Shown: positions 34,812-43,190 of the stretch, piece by piece
Layout of the letters: every line of letters starts with the position of its first letter
Numbering within the stretch: position 1 is the stretch's first letter
NCBI RefSeq assembly: GCF_007827595.1
Contig: NZ_VISR01000005.1
Location: 62,001 to 126,000, forward strand
Reading direction: 5' to 3'
Length of the DNA: 64,000 nt
Source of the DNA: Streptomyces sp. BK340
Lineage (GTDB): Bacteria > Actinomycetota > Actinomycetes > Streptomycetales > Streptomycetaceae
The notes under the pieces: generated by a model
Database searches by the model: none
Told to the model about the DNA's origin: nothing
Seen by the model: the letters and a program-made list of their open reading frames with translations, nothing else
Program-made: the position numbers and the translations under genes

Positions 34812-35822
34812 TCAGTGTGCGGCAGCGTCAGGAGCGATGTGCTGCGTGCCGATCCGCTTGCGGAACACCCAGTAGGTCCAGCTCTGGTAGAGCAGGACGA
34901 GCGGTGTGGCGATGGCCGCGCACCACGTCATGATCTTCAGGGTGTACGGGCTCGACGAGGCGTTGGTGACCGTCAGGCTCCAGTCCCCGTTGAGCGTGGA
35001 CGGCATGACGTTCGGGAAGAGTGACAGGAAGAGCATCGCCACCGACGCCACGATGGTCACGCCGGACAGCGCGAACGCCCATCCCTCGCGCCCCGTCTGA
35101 TTGGCCACCAGAGCTGCCACCAGGGCGGCGACCGCCACGATCAGGGCGACCAGGCTCTTGCCGTCACCGTGGTCGGCCTGCGTCCACAGCAGGAAGGCGA
35201 GCGCCAGGGCAGCCGTCACGAGACCGACCCACAGCGCCAGCTTCCGTGCCCGCAGCCGGATGTCCCCGACGGTCTTCAGCGTCGTGAAGACCGCCCCGTG
35301 GAAGGTGAAGAGCGTGAGCGTCACCATGCCGCCGAGCAGGGCGTAGGGGTTGAGCAGGTCGCCGACGCTGCCGACGTACTCGAAGTGCTGGTCGATCTTC
35401 ACCCCCCGCACGATGTTCCCGAAGGCCACGCCCCACAGGAACGCCGGGATGAGCGAGGTCCAGAAGATGGCCGTCTCCCAGTTGCGCTGCCAGTTCTCCT
35501 CGGGTCGCTTCGCCCGGTACTCGAAGGCCACACCCCGGACGATCAGGCAGACCAGGATGACCAGCAGCGGCAGATAGAAGCCGGAGAAGAGGGTCGCGTA
35601 CCAATCCGGGAAGGCGGCGAAGGTCGCACCTCCCGCCGTGAGCAGCCACACCTCGTTGCCGTCCCAGACGGGCCCGATGGTGTTGATCAGTACTCGGCGC
35701 TCGGGCCGGTTCCGGGCGAGCAGCTTGGTGAGGATGCCGATCCCGAAGTCGAAGCCCTCCAGGAAGAAGTAGCCGGTCCACAGGACGGCGATGAGGACGA
35801 ACCAGACGTCGTGAAGTTCCAT
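34812..35822 (-). CDS. cydB: Cytochrome bd oxidase subunit II
   Basis: A 336-residue membrane protein, about nine helices, the second core subunit of the cytochrome bd quinol oxidase. Family stretches are present: FFLEGFDFGIGIL near the N-terminus, GPVWDGNEVWLL near residue 50 and the conserved RGVAFEYR near 96. It begins 15 bases after cydA, so the two are cotranscribed and the oxidase is made in equal parts. The cyd operon should be induced at low oxygen through Rex, whose operator lies before cydA. Confidence 0.96.
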   Translation of the reverse strand: MELHDVWFVLIAVLWTGYFFLEGFDFGIGILTKLLARNRPERRVLINTIGPVWDGNEVWLLTAGGATFAAFPDWYATLFSGFYLPLLVILVCLIVRGVAFEYRAKRPEENWQRNWETAIFWTSLIPAFLWGVAFGNIVRGVKIDQHFEYVGSVGDLLNPYALLGGMVTLTLFTFHGAVFTTLKTVGDIRLRARKLALWVGLVTAALALAFLLWTQADHGDGKSLVALIVAVAALVAALVANQTGREGWAFALSGVTIVASVAMLFLSLFPNVMPSTLNGDWSLTVTNASSSPYTLKIMTWCAAIATPLVLLYQSWTYWVFRKRIGTQHIAPDAAAH

Positions 35823-35837
35823 GACTGTTCCCCCGGC

Positions 35838-37346
35838 CTAGTACGAGAAGGCCATCGGCTTGTCGGCGTCACGGGTGTCGCCGCCGATCTTCGTGGGCGG
35901 GTTGAGGTCGGCCTCGGTCAGCTCGGGCGGGCCGGCCTTGACGTACTTCACCAGCAGCTTGACCTCGACGACGGCGAGGATCGCGTACAGCGCGGTGAAG
36001 ACGATCATCGAGGTGAGGACCTCCCCCTGGGAGACACCGGGGGAGACCGCGTCCCGGGTCTGCAGGACGCCGTAGACGACCCACGGCTGACGGCCCATCT
36101 CGGTGAAGATCCAGCCCCAGGAGTTGGCGATCAGAGGGAAGGCCAGGGTCCAGATCGCGATGCGCCAGTACCAGATGGTCAGCGTCGGGCCGAGCGCCTT
36201 GCTCCGGAACAGCACCAGGTGCGGCACCTCGTCGTCACCGACCCTCAGGTGCTGCGGCAGCATGAACTTCTTCCGGGTGAGCCACAGTCCGGCGAGGCCG
36301 ATGGCGAAGGAGGCCATGCCGAAGCCGATCATCCAGCGGAAGCCCCAGAAGGCCACCGGGATGTTGGGCCGGTAGTCGCCGGGCCCGAACTTCTGCTGCT
36401 CGGCCTTGTTGACGTCGTTGATACCGGGGACGTACGAGGTGAAGTCGTCGTTGGCGAGGAAGGACAGCAGGCCCGGGATCTCTATCGCCACGGTGTTGTG
36501 GCTCTTCTCGACGTCTCCGTAGGCGAAGATCGAGAACGGTGCCGGCTTCTGGCCGTCCCACAGCGCCTCGGCGGCAGCCATCTTCATGGGCTGCTGCTTG
36601 AACATGACCTTGCCGAGCACGTCACCGCTGACCGCGGTGAGCAGGCCGGCGATGACCACCGTGATCAGACCCAGCCGCAGCGAGGTCTTCATCTCGCGGA
36701 TGTGCCGCTTACGGGTCAGGTGGTAGGCGGAGATGCCGACCATGAAGGCGCCGCCGGTCAGGAAGGCCGCGGAGAGGGTGTGGAAGGCCTGACTGAGCGC
36801 GGTGTTCTGGGTCAGGACGTGCCAGAAGTCCGTGAGCTCGGCCCGGCCCTTCACCTTGTTGATCCGGTAGCCGACAGGGTGCTGCATCCAGGAGTTGGCC
36901 GCCAGGATGAAGTACGCCGACAGGATCGTGCCGATCGAGACCATCCAGATGCAGGCCAGGTGGATCTTCTTGGGCAGCTTGTCCCAGCCGAAGATCCACA
37001 GTCCGATGAAGGTGGACTCGAAGAAGAACGCGATCAGGGCCTCGAAGGCGAGCGGGGCGCCGAAGACGTCACCGACGAAGCGTGAGTAGTCCGACCAGTT
37101 CATGCCGAACTGGAACTCCTGCACGATGCCGGTGACCACACCCATCGCGATGTTGATCAGGAAGAGCTTGCCCCAGAACTTCGTGGCCCTGAGGTACTTC
37201 TCCTTCTCCGTGCGCACCCAGGCCGTCTGGAGCCCGGCCGTGAGGGCGGCCAGGGAGATCGTCAGGGGGACGAACAGGAAGTGGTAGACGGTGGTGATGC
37301 CGAACTGCCATCGCGCCAGTGTCTCCGGCGCCAGAGCCAGGTCCAC
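35838..37346 (-). CDS. cydA: Cytochrome bd oxidase subunit I
   Basis: A 502-residue haem-bearing subunit of the bd-type terminal oxidase, which oxidises menaquinol and reduces oxygen with high affinity. The early haem histidine is in TTVYHFLFV (His22). Later landmarks are MLWW-type helices and the acidic quinol-site region. The length fits the short-Q-loop group usual in Gram-positive bacteria. The GTG start at 37346 has AAGGAG nine bases upstream. A perfect Rex operator lies 84 bases upstream, so expression should rise when NADH/NAD+ is high. The operon continues with cydB and cydCD. Confidence 0.96.
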   Translation of the reverse strand: MDLALAPETLARWQFGITTVYHFLFVPLTISLAALTAGLQTAWVRTEKEKYLRATKFWGKLFLINIAMGVVTGIVQEFQFGMNWSDYSRFVGDVFGAPLAFEALIAFFFESTFIGLWIFGWDKLPKKIHLACIWMVSIGTILSAYFILAANSWMQHPVGYRINKVKGRAELTDFWHVLTQNTALSQAFHTLSAAFLTGGAFMVGISAYHLTRKRHIREMKTSLRLGLITVVIAGLLTAVSGDVLGKVMFKQQPMKMAAAEALWDGQKPAPFSIFAYGDVEKSHNTVAIEIPGLLSFLANDDFTSYVPGINDVNKAEQQKFGPGDYRPNIPVAFWGFRWMIGFGMASFAIGLAGLWLTRKKFMLPQHLRVGDDEVPHLVLFRSKALGPTLTIWYWRIAIWTLAFPLIANSWGWIFTEMGRQPWVVYGVLQTRDAVSPGVSQGEVLTSMIVFTALYAILAVVEVKLLVKYVKAGPPELTEADLNPPTKIGGDTRDADKPMAFSY

Positions 37347-37429
37347 GTCGTCACTCTCCTTACTACGCCGTGGTACTGCGGCGGTTTGCCCCTCTTGTCA
37401 CGCACATAGAGGAGCAAACGGGATGCGCT

Positions 37430-37445
37430 TGTGAACGCGTTCACA
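37430..37445. promoter_or_regulatory. Rex operator (ROP) of the cyd operon
   Basis: TGTGAACGCGTTCACA is a perfect 16-bp palindrome identical to the S. coelicolor Rex operator consensus. It lies 84 bases before the cydA start, overlapping the expected promoter. Rex represses until NADH displaces it. Confidence 0.9.
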
Positions 37446-37530
37446 TTCACAAGCCATTATGACCTACTGATTTTCGGCAACCAACGGGGGGTCCCCCCCT
37501 TCGCCGCACCGTCAAGGTCTTGGCAGGGAC

Positions 37531-37547
37531 TTCAACATCTTGTTGAA
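37531..37547. promoter_or_regulatory. TTCAACA-N3-TGTTGAA operator-like dyad
   Basis: A perfect 7-bp inverted repeat with a 3-base centre ends 9 bases before the start of the cyclophilin-like gene. The shape suits a dimeric repressor that blocks the ribosome-binding or start region. I do not know the regulator. Confidence 0.45.
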
Positions 37548-37556
37548 TTGCGCGCC

Positions 37557-37931
37557 ATGCAGATACGGATCTCCTGGCCCGCGGGCAACATCACCGCGAC
37601 CCTCGACGACACACCGACCACCCTGGCCCTCGGCAAGGCCCTGCCGCTCGCCTCAGCCGCCCGCACCTGGGGCGAGGAGGTGTATTTCGACACAGGCATC
37701 ACCGTTTCACGTGAAACGGACGCCCGGCAGGTCGTGGAGCCGGGCACGGTGGCCTTCTGGACGGACGGCGACGCTCTCGCACTCCCCTACGGGCCCACGC
37801 CCATCTCACGAGGCGACGAGTGCCGGCTCGCGAGCCCGTGCAACGTCCTGGGACGCCTGGACGGGGACGCCGCGGTCCTGGCGACCGTGCGGGACGGCGA
37901 CCCCGTACGCGTGGAACTGATCCACGAATAG
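37557..37931 (+). CDS. Cyclophilin-like fold protein
   Basis: A 124-residue cytoplasmic protein resembling the TM1367-type cyclophilin-like fold, from the pattern ITATLDDTPTTLAL and the late YGPTPIS stretch. I recognise no prolyl-isomerase active site, so the activity is unknown. ATG 37557 was chosen because the conserved fold begins at MQIRISWP; the frame is open for 42 codons upstream but that part is promoter sequence with the Rex operator and a dyad. A perfect parS (37703-37718) is embedded in the reading frame. It is transcribed divergently from cydA. Confidence 0.72.
   Translation: MQIRISWPAGNITATLDDTPTTLALGKALPLASAARTWGEEVYFDTGITVSRETDARQVVEPGTVAFWTDGDALALPYGPTPISRGDECRLASPCNVLGRLDGDAAVLATVRDGDPVRVELIHE
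37703..37718. other. parS: parS site inside the cyclophilin-like gene
   Basis: The 14-bp core GTTTCACGTGAAAC (37704-37717) is perfect, with C and G as the outermost bases. It is intragenic and encodes Val-Ser-Arg-Glu-Thr in the local frame. Confidence 0.85.
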
Positions 37932-38005
37932 GCGCTGAAAGACGAGTAGGCCCCGCACACGCGAGGCCCACCCGGAACCGCTTCGGCACTCCCTGCGGAG
38001 CCCGC

Positions 38006-39085
38006 TCAGATCTCCTTGTGGAACGCTTCCGCCACCTTCAGGAAGATGTCGTTCGCCTCGGTCTCGCCGATCGTCACCCGCACACCCTCGCCCGGGAACG
38101 GCCGGACCACCACACCGTGCTCCTCACAGGCCGCCGCGAACGCGACCGTGCGCTCCCCCAGCCGCAGCCACACGAAGTTGGCCTGGGTCTCCGGGACCGT
38201 CCAGCCCTGGGCGCGCAGCGAGTCGACCACGCGCGTGCGCTCGCACACCAGCGAGCCGACCCTGCCCAGCAGCTCGTCCTCGGCCCGCAGCGAGGCGATC
38301 GCCGCCTCCTGCGCGAGCTGGCTGACACCGAAGGGCACCGCCGTCTTGCGCAGCGCCGCCGCCACCGGGTCGTGCGCGATCGCAAAACCGACGCGCAGCC
38401 CAGCGAGTCCGTAGGCCTTCGAGAACGTACGCAGGACACAGACGTTGGGGCGGTTCCGGTACAGCTCGACGCCGTCGGGCACCTCGGGGTCGCGGATGAA
38501 CTCCCGGTAGGCCTCGTCCAGCACCACCAGCACATCGCCGGGCACCCGGTCGAGGAACCGCTCCAGCTCCGCGCGACGGACCACCGTGCCGGTCGGGTTG
38601 TTCGGGTTGCAGACGAAGATCAGACGCGTCCGGTCGGTGATCGCCTCCGCCATCGCGTCCAGATCGTGCACATCGCCCGGAGTGAGCGGCACCTGCACCG
38701 ACCGGGCGCCGCTGATCTGCGTGATGATCGGGTACGCCTCGAAGGACCGCCAGGCGTAGATCACCTCGTCGCCGGGGCCGCTGGTGGCCTGGATCAGCTG
38801 CTGGGCGACACCCACCGAGCCGGTGCCGGTGGCCAGGTGGGAGAGCGGGACACCGAAGCGCTCCGACAGCTCGTTCATCAGGCCCGTGCAGGCCATGTCC
38901 GGGTAACGGTTGAAGCTGGAGGCAGCCGCGGTCACGCTCTCCATCACGCCGGGCAGCGGCGGATACGGATTCTCGTTGGAGGAGAGCTTGTAGGCGACCG
39001 GCCCGCCGGCCGCGGCGGGCTTGCCCGGCTTGTAGGTGGGGATACCCTCCAGCTCGGCGCGCAGCTTCGGGCTCATCTCGCTCAC
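38006..39085 (-). CDS. hisC: Histidinol-phosphate / aromatic aminotransferase
   Basis: A 359-residue fold-type I PLP aminotransferase of the HisC group. The substrate loop [12 protein letters not shown] and the PLP lysine Lys223 in [14 protein letters not shown] are clear, with NPNNPTGT holding the cofactor ring. It is outside the histidine operon, so it may act mainly as a phenylpyruvate (aromatic amino acid) aminotransferase; pheA, which makes phenylpyruvate, is in the same window. GTG 39085 was chosen for its strong GAGGAGG; ATG 39076 is three codons in. It diverges from the LacI-type regulator. Confidence 0.87.
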   Translation of the reverse strand: MSEMSPKLRAELEGIPTYKPGKPAAAGGPVAYKLSSNENPYPPLPGVMESVTAAASSFNRYPDMACTGLMNELSERFGVPLSHLATGTGSVGVAQQLIQATSGPGDEVIYAWRSFEAYPIITQISGARSVQVPLTPGDVHDLDAMAEAITDRTRLIFVCNPNNPTGTVVRRAELERFLDRVPGDVLVVLDEAYREFIRDPEVPDGVELYRNRPNVCVLRTFSKAYGLAGLRVGFAIAHDPVAAALRKTAVPFGVSQLAQEAAIASLRAEDELLGRVGSLVCERTRVVDSLRAQGWTVPETQANFVWLRLGERTVAFAAACEEHGVVVRPFPGEGVRVTIGETEANDIFLKVAEAFHKEI

Positions 39086-39515
39086 CGCAGTCCTCCTCGC
39101 GACCACCGGCGGACCGTCGACGCCGCCGGCTTTCAATACTCCACACCTTATGAGGATTCGGCCTCCCTGCGAACAGATGCGGGGCACGAAGACGCGAACC
39201 TCATAGGCCCCACCGGCATCAGGGGCATCACCAGACGAAGGCGTACGTATCGGGGGGGCGCGCCGCACATATATCTACGCGCCGGTGGCTCGCGCCGTGG
39301 CGCGCATCACCCGTGCAGGTGAGTTGAGACCTCTTCGAGACATCGAGCACTTGGCAGGCTCATGCGCGTCGACACGTCAGGTCTTACCATCAGAGCCCCC
39401 AACTTCCTTTCTTTCCAAGGAAGTTGGCCCTTTATGACCATGCAGAAACGTACCTGTCAATGCGTGCATATGCGTCCGCACTACCCCACCGCATGAGCCC
39501 TACTATCGGCTCGCC
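39086..39515. other. Divergent intergenic region hisC-like / LacI-type regulator
   Basis: No gene is visible in these 430 bases. An AT-rich patch near 39270 (ATATATC) may contribute the aminotransferase promoter. A perfect 11-bp hairpin (39399-39409 with 39417-39427, followed by CCCTTT) lies about 90 bases before the regulator and could be a leader attenuator. TACTAT at 39501-39506 is a good -10 only ten bases from the regulator start. Confidence 0.45.
39399..39427 (+). terminator. Hairpin upstream of the LacI-type gene
   Basis: A perfect 11-bp stem with a pyrimidine-rich 7-nt loop and a short U-containing tail. It has the form of an intrinsic terminator but no gene ends before it, so it may attenuate a leader transcript. 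Confidence 0.5.
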
Positions 39516-40628
39516 ATGACAGCAGCAGGGAAGCACCAGGTGAGCCGCGCGGAAACCTCACGTCGAGGCAGTCGGCCGGGCCGGGCGGGCATCAGAGACG
39601 TGGCCGCCGCCGCCGGGGTCTCCATCACGACCGTGTCCGACGCCCTCAACGGGAAGGGCCGGCTCCCGGATGCCACCCGGCGCCACGTCCGCGAGGTCGC
39701 CGACCGGCTGGGATACCGCCCCTCGGCCGCCGCCCGCACCCTCCGTACCGGCAAGTCGGGTCTGATCGGCCTGACCGTGACGACGTACGGGGATGAACCT
39801 TTCACCTTCACGGAGTTCGCGTACTTCGCCGAGATGGCGCGGGCCGCCACCTCGGCGGCGCTCGCCCGTGGCTACGCCCTGGTCATCCTGCCCGCGACCT
39901 CCCGCCACGACGTGTGGTCGAACGTGGCCCTGGACGGCACGGTCGTCATCGACCCCTCCGACCAGGACCCGGTGGTCAGCGAACTCGTCCGGCAGGGGCT
40001 GCCGGTCGTCTCCGACGGCCGCCCGGCCGGCTCGCTCCCGGTCACCGCCTGGGTCGACAACGACCACGAGGCCGCCGTCCTCGGCATCCTGGACCACCTC
40101 GCCGACGCGGGCGCCCGCCGGATCGGCCTGCTCACGGGCACGACGACGGACACGTACACCCATCTGTCGACCACGGCCTACCTGAGCTGGTGCGAGCGCG
40201 TCGGCCAGGACCCGGTCTACGAGGCCTACCCGGCGCACGACCCGTGCGCGGGCGCAGTCGCCGCCGACCGGCTGCTCGCCCGCCCCGACCGCCCTGACGC
40301 CGTCTACGGCCTCTTCGACCCCAACGGCACCGATCTGCTCGCCGCCGCCCGCCGCTACGGCCTGCGCGTCCCGGACGACCTGCTGCTGGTGTGCTGCAGC
40401 GAGTCCACGGTGTACGCCAGCACCGAGCCGCCCATCACCACGCTCTCCCTGAAGCCGCGGCGGATCGGCACCGCGGTGGTCCAGCTCCTCATCGACGCCA
40501 TCGAGGGCGTCGAGTCGGACCATCCCGTCGAGCAGGTGATACCGACGGAGCTGATCGTGCGTACCTCGTCCCAGCGGCGTCCCCCACGCACGACCGTCAG
40601 CCCGCCGCGGACCCCGGAAGAGGGATAG
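39516..40628 (+). CDS. LacI-family transcriptional regulator
   Basis: A 370-residue repressor-type protein. The LacI helix-turn-helix is near residues 24-50 (IRDVAAAAGVSITTVSDALNG), followed by the hinge helix (RTLRTG). The periplasmic-binding-protein-like effector domain fills the rest. The ligand is unknown, and the neighbours (aminotransferase, metallophosphoesterase) include no sugar genes, so it may act on distant targets or itself. A -10 element TACTAT lies just upstream of the ATG, so the mRNA may be nearly leaderless. A hairpin follows the stop. Confidence 0.9.
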   Translation: MTAAGKHQVSRAETSRRGSRPGRAGIRDVAAAAGVSITTVSDALNGKGRLPDATRRHVREVADRLGYRPSAAARTLRTGKSGLIGLTVTTYGDEPFTFTEFAYFAEMARAATSAALARGYALVILPATSRHDVWSNVALDGTVVIDPSDQDPVVSELVRQGLPVVSDGRPAGSLPVTAWVDNDHEAAVLGILDHLADAGARRIGLLTGTTTDTYTHLSTTAYLSWCERVGQDPVYEAYPAHDPCAGAVAADRLLARPDRPDAVYGLFDPNGTDLLAAARRYGLRVPDDLLLVCCSESTVYASTEPPITTLSLKPRRIGTAVVQLLIDAIEGVESDHPVEQVIPTELIVRTSSQRRPPRTTVSPPRTPEEG

Positions 40629-41020
40629 CGGGGGGATCGCAGGCGGGTGACCGCGGTCGGCTCACCCGCTGCGGTCGGCTCGGGGGACCGGGCAGACTCA
40701 GGGGGAGCCGACTCCGGCCCACCACGCCTCGGCCACCGCGGCCGCCTCGCTGCACGCCGCTCCGCGGCTCTGTCGCCCGAAACGGGTCGGTCGACCGTCC
40801 AGCCGTGCGACCGGTGCGGACCGGTGCGGACCGGCAGCCGGTCGAACCCCTGCCCAAACGGGGCGAAAGCCGCGGCGAACTGGAGTCTTGCTCCGATTCA
40901 CCACCCCTGGGTCATCACACGGCGCGACGCGCATTCCTATGATGGGCCCACGACACCGCGGGCCGCTGCGACCAGGCAGTCCGAAGCGGTGCAGCTGCGG
41001 CGCGATGGTGGAGGGGTCTG
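40629..41020. other. Intergenic region LacI-type gene / metallophosphoesterase gene
   Basis: This 392-base spacer has no credible gene. It holds the LacI-gene terminator (40643-40669), a 10-base tandem repeat CCGGTGCGGA (40811-40830) and a possible -10 TATGAT (40938-40943) with a weak -35 for the downstream gene. Confidence 0.4.
40643..40669 (+). terminator. Terminator after the LacI-type gene
   Basis: An 8-bp stem, GCGGGTGA with TCACCCGC, around an 11-nt loop, 15 bases after the stop codon. Confidence 0.55.
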
Positions 41021-42097
41021 ATGACTCAGGGGGCCGGTCAGGGACCCGAGGTGGAGCGGACGGCGACGTTGCGCGACTTCCGGGTACCCGCGTACGTCCA
41101 CGAGACCGGTCCGTACGTCCATGCCCAGTCCGGCGACACCCTCCCGTCCGTGGACGAGGCCTACCCCGAGGGCTACACGCCCACCCAGCGCGACCTGCCC
41201 GTCATCAACCGCGGCGACACGCTCCAGGTCTCCGTGGAACCGGCCCCCGCAGCCCCCGCCGCGGAGGCCACGGCCGGCCCCGGCGCGCTGTACGTCGTCG
41301 GTGACGTCCACGGCTACCTGGACGAGCTGCTGGCCGCCCTGCAGGAGAAGGGGCTCATCGACGCCTCCGGCCAGTGGTGCGCGGGCACCGCCCGGCTGTG
41401 GTTCCTCGGCGACTTCACCGACCGCGGCCCGGACGGCATCGGGGTGATCGACCTGGTGATGCGACTGTCAGCCGAGGCGGCCGCGGCCGGCGGCTACTGC
41501 AAGGCCCTCATGGGCAACCACGAGCTGCTGCTGCTAGGCGCCAAGCGGTTCGGCGACACCCCGGTCAACTCCGGCGCGGGCACCGCGACCTTCCAGGCGG
41601 CCTGGCTGCTCAACGGCGGCCAGAAGACCGACATGGACCGGCTCCAGGACCACCACCTGCAGTGGATGGCCCGCCTCGACGCCGTCGAGGAGGTCGACGG
41701 CTACCTGCTCGTGCACTCCGACACCACCGCTTACCTCGACTACGGCGACTCGATCGAGGCCGTCAACGACACCGTCCGCGAGACGCTCACGCGCAACGAC
41801 GCGGACGAGTGCTGGGACCTGTTCCGGAAGTTCACCAAGCGCTTCTCGTTCCGCGACGAGGGCGGCGCCGACGCCGTACGCTCCCTGCTCGACACGTACG
41901 GCGGCACCCGCATCGTTCACGGCCACAGCCCCATTCCGTATCTGCTCGGCGAGGTCGGGTCCGAGGACGGCGAGGAGAGCGACGACCCCGTCGTCGAGGG
42001 ACCGCACGTCTACGCCGAGGGACTCGCCATCGCCATGGACGGCGGTGTGACCATGGCCGGAAAACTGCTGGTCCAGCAACTTCCCCTGGACAGCTGA
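41021..42097 (+). CDS. Calcineurin-type metallophosphoesterase
   Basis: A 358-residue phosphoesterase. The full dinuclear-metal motif set is visible: GDVHG near residue 94, GDFTDRG near 129, GNHE near 164, His in LLVHSD near 230 and HGHSP near 307. This pattern is closest to the PPP protein-phosphatase/ApaH branch, so it may hydrolyse phosphoproteins or dinucleoside polyphosphates. The N-terminal 85 residues are a variable leader. GGAGGGG precedes the ATG. No export signal. The substrate is unknown. Confidence 0.88.
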   Translation: MTQGAGQGPEVERTATLRDFRVPAYVHETGPYVHAQSGDTLPSVDEAYPEGYTPTQRDLPVINRGDTLQVSVEPAPAAPAAEATAGPGALYVVGDVHGYLDELLAALQEKGLIDASGQWCAGTARLWFLGDFTDRGPDGIGVIDLVMRLSAEAAAAGGYCKALMGNHELLLLGAKRFGDTPVNSGAGTATFQAAWLLNGGQKTDMDRLQDHHLQWMARLDAVEEVDGYLLVHSDTTAYLDYGDSIEAVNDTVRETLTRNDADECWDLFRKFTKRFSFRDEGGADAVRSLLDTYGGTRIVHGHSPIPYLLGEVGSEDGEESDDPVVEGPHVYAEGLAIAMDGGVTMAGKLLVQQLPLDS

Positions 42098-42285
42098 GCG
42101 TTCGCGGGGCAGATGCGCCCCATACCGTATGAGCGCAGGTCGGCACGCAATTTCCGGCAACCCCCTGTCACCGCGTGCCGTCACGGCTCTACCATCGGCT
42201 TATCCGTAGCAGGCTCCCCTCCGTTTCTGCCCGACGGCTCGCCGGCGTGCGAGCCACAAGCCCTACGGAGCATCGGGGGATGCAC

Positions 42286-43143
42286 ATGAACAGCGTTCCG
42301 CAGCACCTGCTGAACGAGGACCGCCAGGAATTCGAGCGGATCCTCGATGAGGCGCTGCGCTCCGCACCAAACCGACCGGAACTGGCCGCTGTCGGACAGC
42401 GGCTGAACCCCGAACAGCTGCGCACCATGGCCCTCAACGCCACCGCGCTCATCACGGCGGCCGTGGCGGCCGAGTACCAGCACTACGTGAAGGTCCGCGA
42501 GGAACTGCGCCATCCGGCGCCGTCCACCCCCTCGGCCGCCCGCGATTCCGGTTCCGCCGAACCGGGTGCGGACGCGATGGGGCTCGCCACCAGCCTCGGC
42601 GAGGCCGCCGAGACGACCGGGGCGGGCGCCATCGCCGTGATCGCGGTGCTGGCCCCTGTCCTCGCCGGGACGGCCGCGGCGATCTTCCTGCTCGTCGGCT
42701 ACATCCTGAGAATGCTGGCCCCCGGTCAGGCCTTCGCCCAGACCATGCTCACCGCGGGCTGGGTGTTCGGCGCCGTGGCCGCGGCCTCGATCCTCGTCGC
42801 CGCGGTCGGACTGCTGCTCACCGCCCTGCGCAACAGCGCCGCGGCGGAAGCCGGGACCCACGACGCGGCGAGCGAGGAGGTGTCCAGGGCCAGAGAGGCC
42901 TGGCGGGAGGCCCTGCTGGAGCGCGGCATACTGCCGTTCCTGCGGGACGCGCTCGCCCAGCCCGGCACGGCAGCCCTGCACCCCGCGGCCCCGCCGGCCC
43001 CTACCGGCCGCATGCCGCGCCTCGGTTACGGCCGCCCCGGCTTCAGCAGCCCCGACGACGGCTCCGCCTCCGACCGCCCGAGCTTCACCAGCCCCGACTA
43101 CACGAGCCCCGACTTCGGCGGCCCGGAACACCAGCCGGAGTGA
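42286..43143 (+). CDS. Membrane protein with repetitive C-terminus
   Basis: A 285-residue protein that I do not recognise. An acidic, helical N-terminal domain (about 1-85) precedes two strong membrane helices (about 113-143 and 155-180). A hydrophilic helix follows, then a low-complexity tail with Ser-Pro-Asp repeats (SSPDD, TSPDY, TSPDF). Both ends are probably cytoplasmic. ATG 42286 has GGGGG six bases upstream; ATG 42280 is an alternative. A strong hairpin begins at its stop codon. It follows the metallophosphoesterase gene after 188 bases. Confidence 0.68.
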   Translation: MNSVPQHLLNEDRQEFERILDEALRSAPNRPELAAVGQRLNPEQLRTMALNATALITAAVAAEYQHYVKVREELRHPAPSTPSAARDSGSAEPGADAMGLATSLGEAAETTGAGAIAVIAVLAPVLAGTAAAIFLLVGYILRMLAPGQAFAQTMLTAGWVFGAVAAASILVAAVGLLLTALRNSAAAEAGTHDAASEEVSRAREAWREALLERGILPFLRDALAQPGTAALHPAAPPAPTGRMPRLGYGRPGFSSPDDGSASDRPSFTSPDYTSPDFGGPEHQPE

Positions 43144-43174
43144 GGCGTCTGCCCCGCCCGGGGCACACGCCTCA
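43141..43174. terminator. Bidirectional terminator
   Basis: A two-segment stem (8 bp, a C/C mismatch, 7 bp) with a 2-nt loop that begins at the stop codon of the membrane protein gene and faces the convergent NUDIX-like gene. Confidence 0.75.
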
Positions 43175-43190
43175 AGCGGACCGGATCCTG

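Noticed and set aside
30907..34875. A 1322-codon open frame on the plus strand
   Set aside because: Antisense to cydCD and partly to the HAD gene end; low-complexity Arg/Gly/Gln-rich translation without domains.
39434..39496. A 20-codon ORF with two cysteines after the hairpin upstream of the LacI-type gene
   Set aside because: Poor ribosome-binding site, no homology that I recognise, and it overlaps the likely promoter.
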